Positions 1-12,300 of a stretch of 64,000 bases of DNA are shown piece after piece. The position numbers and the translations under genes are program-made. The notes under the pieces are model-generated. The model ran no database searches. It was not told where the DNA came from and worked only from the letters and a program-made list of their open reading frames with translations. Location: NCBI RefSeq assembly GCF_000003815.2, contig NC_049991.1, positions 10,424,821-10,488,820 on the forward strand. The letters are read 5' to 3'. Source of the stretch: Branchiostoma floridae (lineage: Eukaryota > Chordata > Leptocardii > Amphioxiformes > Branchiostomatidae). Position 1 is the stretch's first letter. Each line of letters begins with the position of its first letter.

Positions 1-1179
1 GGGGGGGGGGGGCTAGCAAAAAAAGTTTGACTTGGAGGAAGGGCCTAGGAAAAATATTTGATCTCACTAGATTCCGTACGGTCCCCAAAATACCAGATGT
101 ACTCGTCTACATTATACCGGATATGTGTTATATAGGCTGTTTAGATACTTATAAACTAAGATTGTGACCTGCGACTTCGGTCATACGGAACGCCTTAGAC
201 TCGACTGTCTTTGTGACACAGATGAAAATCTTTGCGTTTTGGTACCTTTATTCGTGGAGTTGGTATAATCGGCTAGCGGTAGCTTTGCTCACTTTTTGTT
301 TTAATGCGGCAGTATACTCCAGAAGCGGGTATTGTAATTCCTCAGAATATAGATAGCTATGCTTGAATCAAGTTTGTTTGGTCAAATTTACCATAAGTTA
401 AAGCCTGAACGCAGGGTGAACATTGTAGCGAACGAGTTCTTTAATTCCCCTGAGAACCCTTCCTATTGTGCACTTCGACCATGGGAACAGGTACCGGTTT
501 GTAATGGTAAAATTTTCGATACTATGATATTTCAGGATTACTAACTCTGCGTGCAGAAACATCCCTTTTAGATAGCACAACATGGTCCATAAAAAGAGGC
601 CAAATCTCAGCATTCCAATCAAGGGTCGCTAGTCTTCAAAGTTTTTGTGTACCATCCTAAATGTCTCATAGTCACTGTCGATAGCTTTGCGACTCTATCA
701 ACCTTATACCCGACCTAGGTCACAAGTAGTTTTGGCGCCGCCATTTCACGCTGACCTAATTTCAACTACTTATACTTAAATGTCCAAATCTCTACATCAA
801 ACCATTTTTTTTTATCTCCCTAAATGTGTGATAGTCAATAGACGGCCTTTTCAATCTTATCCCGACTACGGTTAGCAAGAAAGTGTGACGGAAGTCGGCT
901 ATGCTGGAAAATCGTACACAGCACAGTACATTAGAAGCGGGACCGTATGTAGGTACTTTGATTTAGAAAATTATCATTGTTGAAATGACAAATGACAAAA
1001 GTCGGGTGTATTTTTGGAAAAAAGAGTAAACTGACAAGAATGATACCCACGTGTTTACTATCAACATCACTGAAACACCTGGCCTTCACAAATCTCATTT
1101 GTAATGGCTAATTAGCTTCCTTACTTGTTGCCTCATTCTCTTACAAAGTGTCATCACCAAACGTTTAGGGGGTCGGCGA
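1..1179. other. Non-coding stretch upstream of the first visible exon of gene A
   Basis: I see no supported gene here. The window opens with a run of 12 G. Open frames are short and overlap on both strands (for example 359-544 and 398-622) without recognisable motifs. Two imperfect copies of a segment containing CCTAAATGTSTSATAGTCA-like sequence occur near 657 and 820, so part of this is old repeat. It is probably the intron before the first visible exon of gene A, because that exon starts in the middle of an SRCR domain. Confidence 0.5.
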
Positions 1180-4100
1180 GACCTAGGGGTGGTATGTGAG
1201 GGAATCAGTCCAGTCAGCTCCACCTATTGGAACGGAATCCGACTGGTGCCGTCCTCTGCTGGGACGGTCTCCAGACTCGAACATGTCGACGTTCTCCATG
1301 CGGGACAAGACGATGGAACAGGAACAACAGCGGCCATCAACATAGAAACATATCCACCTGTGCTCAGAGATGTCAACGTCAAGTACAGTCCAGGTGCAGG
1401 GGTCAAGGTTCAGGGAGCAACTACGGAGGTCAACACCGTGGGCTGCAGCATAGAGGAAAACCAAGGCCCAGGCATCATCATAGAAGACCAAGCTGCAGAT
1501 GTCAACATACAAAACACCAGGGTCTCTAAGAACTTCCCATACGGTGCTCACATCACCCGCGGCAGTGCTGGACAAAAAATTACGTTTACTGATTCTGCTT
1601 TCACTGAGAACTTTGGAACAGGTCTTCTCCTTGATACAGTCGGAAGTGATGTTGTAGTATCAAACAGTAACTTCAGTTCCAACACTCACTTTGGCTTAGA
1701 CTCCATCAACAGTAAAACGCTACAGATTCAGAGCTGTACCCTGAACTCAAATGGACTGGACGGCGTGTGGATACAAGACGAAGTATACACCCTGCCTCAA
1801 ACCGAGAAGAGCTTTTCTATCGATCAGTCTAGCATATCAGAGAACCTTCGAAGAGGAGTGACAGTTTCAATCACCTACCCATCATACAACTGCCGTAACC
1901 ATCAAACCGCCTTCAACATCGCAGGCAGCGAAGTTAGCGCGAATCCAGAAGGAGCCATAGACATCAGCGTAGAAAGATCAACCCGGACATGTTATCCACG
2001 CGTTCTCCTGGACAACACCGATTTCAAGACAAATGGCGGTGACGTTGTTAGCATTTCAGGAAGCCGGTCCGATGTTGAAGTGAGGAACAATACCTTCCAA
2101 GAGAACACATGCGGGCCTAACAAGGTACTCTTTATCACTGGACAGGAAAAGAATGTCAGCTGTATGTCCAACACATTTCAGCAGAATTCTTGCAAGCGTT
2201 TGGGTCTCTTCGATGTGATGGAGTTCGCGAATGTTGATGACATCCAGCAAACGTTTACGGCAAATGTCTTCATCAATAACGACTACGACCCACCGTACCT
2301 CTACAGGTCCGACCCGCTCCGTGACTACTGCACGTTGGAGTTCTCAGGAGAATGGAGACCCATCAGCATCACTCACAATTCCTTCCAGCAGGACGCTTCC
2401 CGTTTGGACCTCTGCAGCACCGTTCGGACAGACTCCTGGGATGGACCCACCATAGGCGCCACTCACAACTGGTGGGGCACGGACGATGAAGAAGTCATAC
2501 GGGATAAGATATTTGACTACATCGACTGGAACAGCGGAGCACAAGTCACATACTCGCCGTTCTTGGACTGTGCAGGTGGAAATCTTGTTTTCATGACGAA
2601 TCATTCTCCATCAGCCGACTCTTTCGGCGGTGTGTTGAAGAGCGATCTACACATATCAAAAGGAAGCAGCCCTGTACTGTTGAAGAGTGACCTAACCATT
2701 CTCCCCGGCGCCACTCTCACACTGGATCCCGGAGTCGAAGTGAAGGCAGCGCCAGGAGCCGGTATTCTCAATCATGGACACATCAACATGGTCGGGTCAG
2801 ATACAGAACCTGTTATCCTGGGTGCACAAAATAATGACAACTTAGCCTCCAAGATCAACTATCTACGACTGTCAGGTGGTAGTGGATTAGAGGTGTTTCA
2901 TGCTGGAACCTGGAAATCTGTATGCTACAATGACTGGGATCATGAGAAGAAAGTGCTCGCCTGTCGACAGCTCGGCCTGGGTCCCCCACGAGACGTCTAT
3001 GGAACCTCAGGCTTTGGTCTGCCACAGAAGGTAGTGGTAAGATGTGCCGGAGGGGAGGAATCTTTCCAACAATGTAACTTTTACGACGTGGCATCAGACA
3101 ACTTCAGGTGCAGTCGCCAATCCCGTCTCACCTGCGAACCTACCCCTGGATGGGGAGGCATAAAATCCCACGGCCAAGATAAGACCAAGGTCGAACACAT
3201 TCTGTTCAAAGACATTGGTCAGCTGCACAACAGCAGATCGTCAGCTTTGTCTATTGAGAGTATCGACAGCGCCATAACCCTGCAGAATGTGGAGATAAAC
3301 GGGTGCTACCAGTCACGAGCTGGTGTGGAGATCATCAGTCCCCCTTCCAATGTAACAGTCCAACATCTCACAGCGTCTGCGTGTGAAGCAGAGTCTGTTC
3401 TATCTATCAACAATGCTACAGATTCTCTCACAATCAACAACGTTGTTATCACGGCTTCAGGCAGCAGGATATTGAGTAACACAGCTGGCATACGGGTGGA
3501 ATCGCGTATGACCAATTCGGGTCCAACCGTAGCCATTTTAAATACTCTGACAACAGGCAACTATTACGGCATGAAGTTAACCGGGGGCCACGGGGACATC
3601 ACTATGGAAAGCAGTGAATCACGTAGCAATAGCCGCGGATTAAACATACAGCAATGGACGGGAGATGTGAAGATTACCCGAGTAAACGCAACGCAAAATT
3701 CCAATGGTGTGAAGATCTCTCACGCAACGGGAAATGTGATAATTAACCAAGTAAACGCAACGCAAAATTCCAATGGCTATGGTGTGGAGATCGCTCAGGT
3801 GACGGGAAATGTGACAATTAACCAAGTAAACGCAGCTCAAAATTCACATGGTGTGGGCTTCTCTCACGCAACGGGAGATGTATGGATTATCGCATCGCAA
3901 AATTACTATGGTGTGGGCATCTCTCACTTGAGGGGGGATGTGATGATTAGCCAAGTAAACGCAGATCAAAATTCCTATGCAGGGCAAAATTCCTACGGTG
4001 TGGGCATCTCTCATTCGACAGGAAATGTGATGATTAACCAAGTAAACGCAGAGCGAAATTCCTATGGTGTGGACATCTCTTACTCAACGGGAAATGCGAT

Positions 4101-6361
4101 GATTAGTCATGTAGACACAGGTCACTCTGGTTATGGTGTGAGCATGAGCTCTTGGTCGGGAAATATAACGATTAGCAACGTAACAACGGGAGGGATTTAT
4201 CTGTCTTCAGTAAATGGAAAAGCCACACTTATGGACATTGAGGCTTCGGGCAGTAGTGACGGTGCCATCTTTATCAGCACAGCTGGTGGCCATTACTCTG
4301 TTACAAATACAACTGTAAGTAGCAGCATGGACGCCAGATTAACAGGAGACAGTAAACTCTATGTAGATGATGTGAACTTTCTGGGAAGCGAACGAGGAGG
4401 TGCTCGCATAAGAACCCAGACCAACGGTGCACAGGAACCTGAAGTGACCATCACAAACAGTATCTTCAACACGAACAAACGATTCGCGCTCCACATGTCA
4501 GGAATAGCATCGAAAGTTGAAATCATACGAAATTCATTCGAAGAAAATGCTTGTCCTCACGAGAGCATGGTAGTACTAGATGCTGTTGCGGAGATGCAAA
4601 ATGTCAGTTTCAACAGATTTATCCAAAACAATGCGAAACGCACAGTCCATTCAAGTATTTTGGAATGGTCGAACAACATTCGTGAGTCAGATTGTCTGAT
4701 CAGTGATAACGTCTTCATCGACAATTACCACTCCCATGGAAGCATCAGGAGCCCTTCCTGTACCCTCCAGTTGGATGGGTATCGACGTAACGTCCGTTTC
4801 CATCGTAACGTGTTTGAGAACCCCCTGGTCGATTATCAAGTGTGCAGCAACATACCGGCACGTAGTGCGCAAGGCTTCGTGGATGGGAGATTCAACTGGT
4901 GGGGAACAAACATAGAAAACGACATCAGGGACGCCATCTTTGACTTTGACGACCGCAACAACCACGCTGTGGTGGTATATCTACCGTACTTCACCAGCGG
5001 TGACGTAACCGTGACACCACCGACCAATCAGGTGAGCAGCACCGACATGCCATTACCGTTGCTAGGTGGGCGGCTGTACAAGGACCTTCACTTAACTCTT
5101 GACAACAGTACATACACTCTGACCTCCGACTTGACCATTCTACCAAACGTGACGCTTACCATAGACCCAGGTGTTGAAGTGCAGGCCTATCCGTGCGTCG
5201 GGCTGCTCAATCTGGGAACATTGATCGCAAACGGAACAAAGCAGCAGCCGATAATCTTCGGTCCGGCCTCAAGTGTCCCAGCCAAATCTAGTTTGTATAG
5301 GCTGACTGATGGGCTGTACCCATGGGAGGGGAAAGTTGAGGTGCTTTTCGAAGAACGTTGGTGCAAAGTCTGCTCTTGGAATTTCCACAAAACGGATATC
5401 CTATGTCGAGAACTAGGATACGGCCCATCAACTCACAGTTCAAATTATGTAATAGATCTCGGCGAAGAATCAGTCAGGCTTGATTCTGATCATGTCATAG
5501 ACTGTCAGGGAGACGAGGAAAAGCTGGTCCATTGTTACCAACGCGACACTGTCTTTACCCGGACACAGTGCTCAGGCAGAAATGCACTCTTTGTGAGATG
5601 CACACCGATATCCACACATTCAAGAGTTCCAGACACAACATGCACATCACAAACATGGGGCGGGCTAAGGATGGCAAGTGACGAATCGTTTCTTCTGAAC
5701 CATGTTCATATAACAAGCAGTGGAACTTTGCATTCCAAACCCGCGTCAGGACTGTCTATTGAAAAGTCAGGTGGACATATCTCTAACGTGCTGATTAAGA
5801 ACTGTACAGGGTCAGGTCTGGAGATCTTTGGTCCGGGTTCGGACATCACAATTACTGACTCCGAGATTCATCATTGCCAGGCAGATACTGGCATCGCGAT
5901 CTACGGGTCTCAGAGCGAAGTCCATGTCAGTAGAGTAACGCTCACCAACAACAGCTTTGTCAAAGGAGGTATCTCTGTCAACTCATGGGACGCGTATGTC
6001 AACAGGGAAAACTTTGAAAACGTCATCGGGATTTGCGACTCAGAGGAAGACGTATTCCTTACAGCGGGCGCTTACTTCGTGTATGAGACCAAAAGCTGTC
6101 GGTGTGTGAAGCACATCCACGCGGGGAAGGGAAAGGAGATACAGCTGCGGGTTATCGCAGCAAGGTTCAGCGGGTATTCATCTAAGCTGCTTGTGTATTC
6201 CGATGTAAGCCAACAGAATCTGCTTGGGGAAGTGGACAGCTGGAATCAAGGCAACAGCAGAGTCTTCCGTTCACCTGAGGTCATGAGCCTGAACGCCTTC
6301 CTGATGAATGGCGGCAGTGTTGATTATGTGTACTTGGAGGTTCAAATTACCGGATCGTCAG
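1180..6361 (+). CDS. Gene A exon 1 (visible): parallel beta-helix plus two SRCR domains and a CUB-like piece
   Basis: One 5.2-kb exon is open to the donor at 6362 (GTGAGT). Its 5' edge is uncertain. The frame is open from about 1144, and VVCEGISPVSSTYWNGIR aligns with the ends of the two later SRCR domains, so an upstream SRCR is cut off. Asn/Gly/Ser-rich beta-helix coils run 1200-2470 and end in a HNWWGT block near 2467. A linker (LTLDPGVEVKAAPGAG) and SRCR 1 follow at about 2853-3140, with cysteines in SVCYND, LACRQLG, VVRCAGG, QQCNF and LTCEP. More beta-helix runs to an FNWWGT block near 4892. SRCR 2 lies at about 5290-5610. A CUB-like piece starts near 6008 (IGICDSEEDV). The repeating unit of SRCR, beta-helix and NxWWG matches the organisation of Bark beetle. 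GTG at 1189 is not a start. Confidence 0.85.
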
Positions 6362-9300
6362 GTGAGTAAAATATCATACATATTTACAACATTTTTCTTC
6401 AATATTTCTAATGCCAGAGGTGGGTCTGAGAGAAGTTAGAAAATAATTGTTATGGGTTCATTTTGTCTAAGCTGTTATGTTCCTGCATTTTCCAGGTCCC
6501 TCAAGACGCACGGTTACAGACAGCGTACTAAGTAACAACTATGGCACTGCAGTCAATATCAAAACCATAAGTGAGTCTGAGATAACAATTTCGCGAAGCA
6601 CACTTATTGAGAACACACCGTTGACACCAGACAGTTATGACCGGCAAGCCGTAATCGTTTTGGACAGCATGAACACCCACTTCGCGATCCAGAACAATTA
6701 CTTTTTTAACAATTCAATGAAGGGACTGAAATTCAAAAGTTCTGGAAACAGCGAACTTTTCCTTGGACACAATATGTTTGATACCAATCAGGGCAACGGA
6801 ACCGTCCACCTTATTGATGGGGGCCAAGGCACTTCTCAGGCTCTTATCTTCGGGAACGACTTTGTCTCTAACGACGCCCCAGGCGAATTTAGCATCATGA
6901 CCCTGGGGAACACAGCAGGAAGCGTCAAGAAAAATCATTTTTATCGCAACATTGGCCTGTACATTGTTGATTGGCAAGTCCGTGGCCAAAGCCAGATGTT
7001 TACTCACAACCGTCTGGAGCACAACAGCGGGCAGAGGCCGGGGTACAAGCACACCGTGGCCGTGTCGGGGCCTGACGTACATCTCCATCAGAACGTCCTC
7101 ATCAATCCCGCGAACGATGCGGAACTCATCGCCCTGAGCACCAGATCACACGCCGATGTAGATGCCACAAACAATTGGTGGGGCTTTAATGAGTCAACTG
7201 TAATCACTGGTAGAATCAGAGACAGCAGAGACCTACCGGAGCTCCCAGATGTCCTGTTCGAGCCATTCCTAGAAGAGGAACCCGAAAAGGGTAAGGGAGT
7301 GGCAATACTCTTGACTGTGGGCATGTAATAAGCCTGGAACTGATTTCAGTATTTACTCGCAATCATGTATACCACTTATCGTCGAGATAATTGTTACATC
7401 TTTTCTTCCTAAGGAATCTGTCGTTATCCGTGGTTCCTCGAAGAACAGCTTGGATACTGCTTTCTGTACAAAAGTGCGGCTCGAACATTGAATGACGCCT
7501 GGGACTCATGCAAGGTATCGCAATATTCCGCCAATAACATTGCTTATTGTGCACAGTAGGAGATGATTGGGTTCTATCTAAATGGATTAACGTATGCATG
7601 TTCTATTGAATTCAAGTCATTGCTTGTTGGTACTCTGTACTATTACTGAATGTAAGTTGGTAGGTTTCGAAATACACCAATACTACGCTCAGGAATTCAA
7701 TGTGATATCATTTTTAATTATGCTGTTGTCTTTCAGGAACAATATGCACAGGTAGTAATGAAGGCCTCAGATAAGGAGTTGCAATTTTTAGGTGCTGCAC
7801 TACAAAGAGAAATAGATGACGTCAACTTCGCACTAGAGCCGGAACCATTTTGGATGGATCAGGAGGTGAGCAGATTTCAAGATGGATCTCAATATCGAAA
7901 TTTTGGTTGTCGTCAATGAATGTTACAAAACAGAAGGCACCTTCATAACAGCTTGTTTTCCTTCAGCTCTCCAGTGCCGAACAAGCATGCCGGGTGTATC
8001 AACAAAACGCAGGTGCTAGCGATGTCCTGACGGCACAGTGTGATTCCCGCTATCCGTTCTTCTGCAAACTGCCTGTCGGTGAGTACAGCAAGCAGTGGAT
8101 TGGATAGTGAATACATTCTGATCATATGGTCAAGGTAGATACGGACATATTTGTCTGCATGTGACACAACTAGTATTTATATTTCAGCCATACCATAGGT
8201 ATGGTGAAATATATTGTATTCGTAATGTTTCTTTCTTTCTTTCTTTCTTTCTCCTGTCAAATCTTCAGAACACGGTATCTCCCTTGTTCCTCAACCGAAT
8301 GACTTGAAATTTGGCACAAGGGTAGAGTGGGCTAATACCCTCGGAGGTTTTTTTCTTTTTTTCCATATCTGTCTCTTAAATGATTTTATTAAGGTTTTTT
8401 GGTCATCTTAAGACCAAAACTGTATATTTGGGCCCCCTGTACCCTGGTATTATAACCGAATGAGCTGAAATTTGGTACAGATGTGCCTTGATAAGTCCCC
8501 CATATAGCTTCAATATCAGTTTTGGTGTACAGTATAACGAAATACTTATTTTTGCGATTTTTTGGTCATTTTTTTACCAAAAAAGGACACTTTTGGCTCC
8601 TGTACCTTGGTTTTAGAACCGGATGACCTGAAATTTAGTATAGGAGTGCCCTAGACATATGCGCACATGGATTCAATAACACTTGAAGCATACGGTACAA
8701 TAAAATGCTCAATTTTGCGATTATTTGGCCATTTTAGGACCAAAAAGTACACTTTTGGCTCTTGTGCTCTGGTTTTAAAACCAAATGACCTAAATTTTGG
8801 TAAAAGGGTGCACTAGATATTTATTCAAATGACACATGTATAATTTTTGTCATAGACTACGTCAAAATGATATATTTGGGGATTTTTTTGTCATTTTCCA
8901 ATAGCCAGAGGGGTCAATGACCTTAAGGTCGTTGACCCCCAACTGCAGATTGCACCTACTGGCATATATGTCTATTTAATCTAATAATATAATTAGATAG
9001 GTAACCAATCACTTAGCCTGAATCTATATCCTAAAGAGGGGGGGGGGGGGGGGGTGGAAGCCAATCAGCGAGCCCGGTGTTATCTGGAAGAGTCCATTCT
9101 TACACGGAGGGGTTCATTTTTTTTTTAATTCATCATTGGACTGGTGAAGTCTTTCGGTGGATGCATTTTTGGACAGGTCTGTTTTGCAATTTTACAGAAT
9201 GTGTGCTGGAAGAGTCTATTCTTGCACGGAGGGGGGATTTTTCAAAATTCACATTTTTGACTTTGGTGACTTCTAGTTTGTCAAAGTCTTTCAGTAGGGT

Positions 9301-12300
9301 TATTTTTGGACTGGTCTAATTTGCAATTTTACATGGGTGTTCTGGAAGAGTCCATTCTTGCATAGAGGGGGCTTTTTTTAAAAATCCATTTTTTGGACTT
9401 TAGTGATTATGTCAAAGTCCTATTTTAGCGGATGTATTTTTGGACTGCTCTACTTTACATGGAAGAGTCCATTTTTTGCACACGGAAGGGGGATTTTTTC
9501 AAATTCAGTTTTGAACGGGTGATGATTCAAAATTCAATTTTAGTGGAAGTGTTTTTAGACTGGTCTATTATACCTTTTTATGCACTGGGACCTTTTTTGC
9601 TAAATTCAATTTTGGATTTGGTTTCTTATTCAAAAGGCCAAGGTTTCAGTGGGAGTATTTCTGGACTGGTCTATTGTGCAAATTCACATAGGGTGCACTC
9701 GGAGTCCATTCTTGAACGGGGAAATTTTGTAAGACTCATTTTTGGGTTAAACCGTCATTAGTAAAAGTGATTTTTCAAATGGGTGATTTTGAAATAGCCT
9801 ATTGTTGCATGGGGAGGGAGATGGCTGAAATATGCTGTATTTGCTCTCAAGCAAATGTCGGCCTTTCTAGTGTTAGATATATGTCTGGAATAGCAACTTA
9901 AATTGGTGCATTTAATGGAGTGAAAAGAGTTATTCATAGTTTGCAATTAATTTGTTGCCCCATGAAGCATTGCATGTATTCCAATGTCCCCCAGCGCGCG
10001 GCTGTCCCAACGATTGTTCCCACAACGGTGCCTGCCTTGAGACGACCTGTTACTGTGACAGGGGCTGGAGTGGGTCAGACTGCTCCCGACCAAACTGCCA
10101 GGATCTCGACGATTGTGGAGAATTTGGCGTGTGTGTCGGGCCCAATGTCTGCAGGTGTAGGAACGGGTGGCAGGTAAAAATCAATTACTAGTATACATGT
10201 ACATGCGTAACATGTTGGCACAACCTTTATGTCTAGAACTTTACCAATGAATTTTACTCTTAGTAGATACATAGATCTTTGTTGTCTGACTATCATGAAT
10301 ATTTATCATTGTACAGCGTTTGGGCTATGTTCACGTTGGTAACACTAAAGCCAGGTGAGGTAAATGCATATTGGGACAACCTGGTCACTTCGAAGCAATT
10401 GTAGTATAATTGTGTCGGACCTATTAATGACTTTTAATTTTGCTTCATCAGTTCTAGTAACTTCCAACAGCATCTTTTGTAAAAAATATATTTTTGTAAA
10501 ATACATTTGTATCTTCTCACATTCTAACCTTTTCTCATGTTTCGTAACTTATGGTTAATTCTTTCTTCCGCAGGGACGTGGCTGTACTGTAAGTTACTGC
10601 AGCCGGTTCAGCACGTGTAAGTCCTGTGTTCAGTCCGTGGGCTGTGGATGGTGTGACCAGACTCAGTCCTGTGAATCAGGCCTGTACGGCGGAGCTGACG
10701 TCATACCGTGTCCTACATGGTTCTACCACAACTGTTTTACCGTCGGCAACAAGGGGCTCTGTTCGGGCCACATAGAGGTAGATCTAGCAATATGTTTTTC
10801 GATCTCATTGGTATTTATCAGAATAGAATAATCACATCAACTTCTTCCAACAGCACATTACTAAATCATACTAAGATATTGACCTCCATGAAATGTCATG
10901 GAATGGAGGTTATATTTTCTGTTATGTGTCTCTGTCTGTGTAGATGATTACTCAAGAACGGCTGGATGGATTGGTTTCATACTTGTTGTGTTGGTGGGGT
11001 GTGATAAAAGCTCGAATCGATGAGATTTTGGGCGCCGTATCTGTCGTTATAATTGATGTAATAATATCAGAAATCACCCCTATATCTGCGATATATTGGA
11101 ACAGGCATCATGCTTTAAGCCTTTGTTAATGGGCTTAGCTCATCTCAGATAGTGAGGTGATTTCTACGACAGCTGTTTGGATCTGTGTACAAGATTACTC
11201 AAGAATGGCTGAATGGATTGGTTTCATACTTGTTGTGTTGGTGGGGTATGATGAAAGCTCAAATCGATGAGATTTTGAGGGCCGTATCTGTCGTTATAAT
11301 TGATGTAATAATATCAGAAATCACCCCTATATCTGCGATTTATTGGAACAGGCATCGTGCTTTAAGCCTTTGTTAATGGGCTTAGCTTCAAGCAGATAGT
11401 GAGGTGTATGACAGCTGGTTGGGGAACCCCGAGCTTTTTGACCTGGTGTGTTATACTTCGTTTGCGCTGTTAGATTTTGTGCTCCGCGTGGCGTTATGAC
11501 TCTATGCGTGGCTATAATATATATCTGGCATCAACTTGTCCCCGTATCCTACATGTAGGTATTGGTTGAAGGATATTTCAAGAACACCACGCTACCATAT
11601 GGCGTCGATCTATTAAACTCACATTATACTTCAAGTGTCACATATTTATATTTCCTAATCAGATGGACATTGTTTTTGTCTTTGAATGAAAAACCAGTTC
11701 TCTCCCATAACAGTAATATCCATTACTCTCAAATACAACCGACCATCAACATACATAACATCCACAAAAAGCAATAAATATTTCATGGAGGTATGAGGTC
11801 CCCGAACTCTAGTTAAAACTGCGTTTTGCTACACATATCATTGACTGATGCTGAATCGGTGTAGTAAAGAGTTTTATTTGATCTCGTTGTTTTGTCCAAG
11901 GTTGTCGACTGTGACTTTCGACAATGTAACTCGTCCCTGTCTACCACTACTGTTGAATCCTGCCTTAGGTGCCAAGACGTGGAAGGGTGTTTCAAGGATA
12001 CGGTAAGTTGCTCGATGCTAGGACTCACCTACGAGGTCTAATTATCTACAAGATCCGAAAAAAAACCGTCTGATTAACACGTGTTTAACCTGTATATACT
12101 GTTGAAAGCGTTACCTACTGAATGAAAGGTTATCTTGAATAGAATTTGAAGTACTTACATGCCTCTGTTTCCAGGAGGGCGGTTACTGTAAAGTCTGGGA
12201 CCAGAGCCGATGTCCAAAAGGTTTTGTCTATCCCCTCTACAACGACACGACGCGCATTGAACAGGTCCTGACAGGTCACAACGTGAAGTACGTGCCGGCA

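Noticed and set aside
1183-1575. 130-codon minus-strand open frame
   Set aside because: It lies opposite the strongly supported SRCR/beta-helix exon and has no motif of its own.
9077-9761. Two open frames (80 and 109 codons)
   Set aside because: They run through degenerate tandem repeats of about 130 bp and end at arbitrary places. There are no splice or domain signals.
10944-11376. Two similar open frames of about 60 codons, at first sight duplicated small genes
   Set aside because: The similarity is a tandem DNA duplication that extends outside the frames, and the paralogous intron lacks it.
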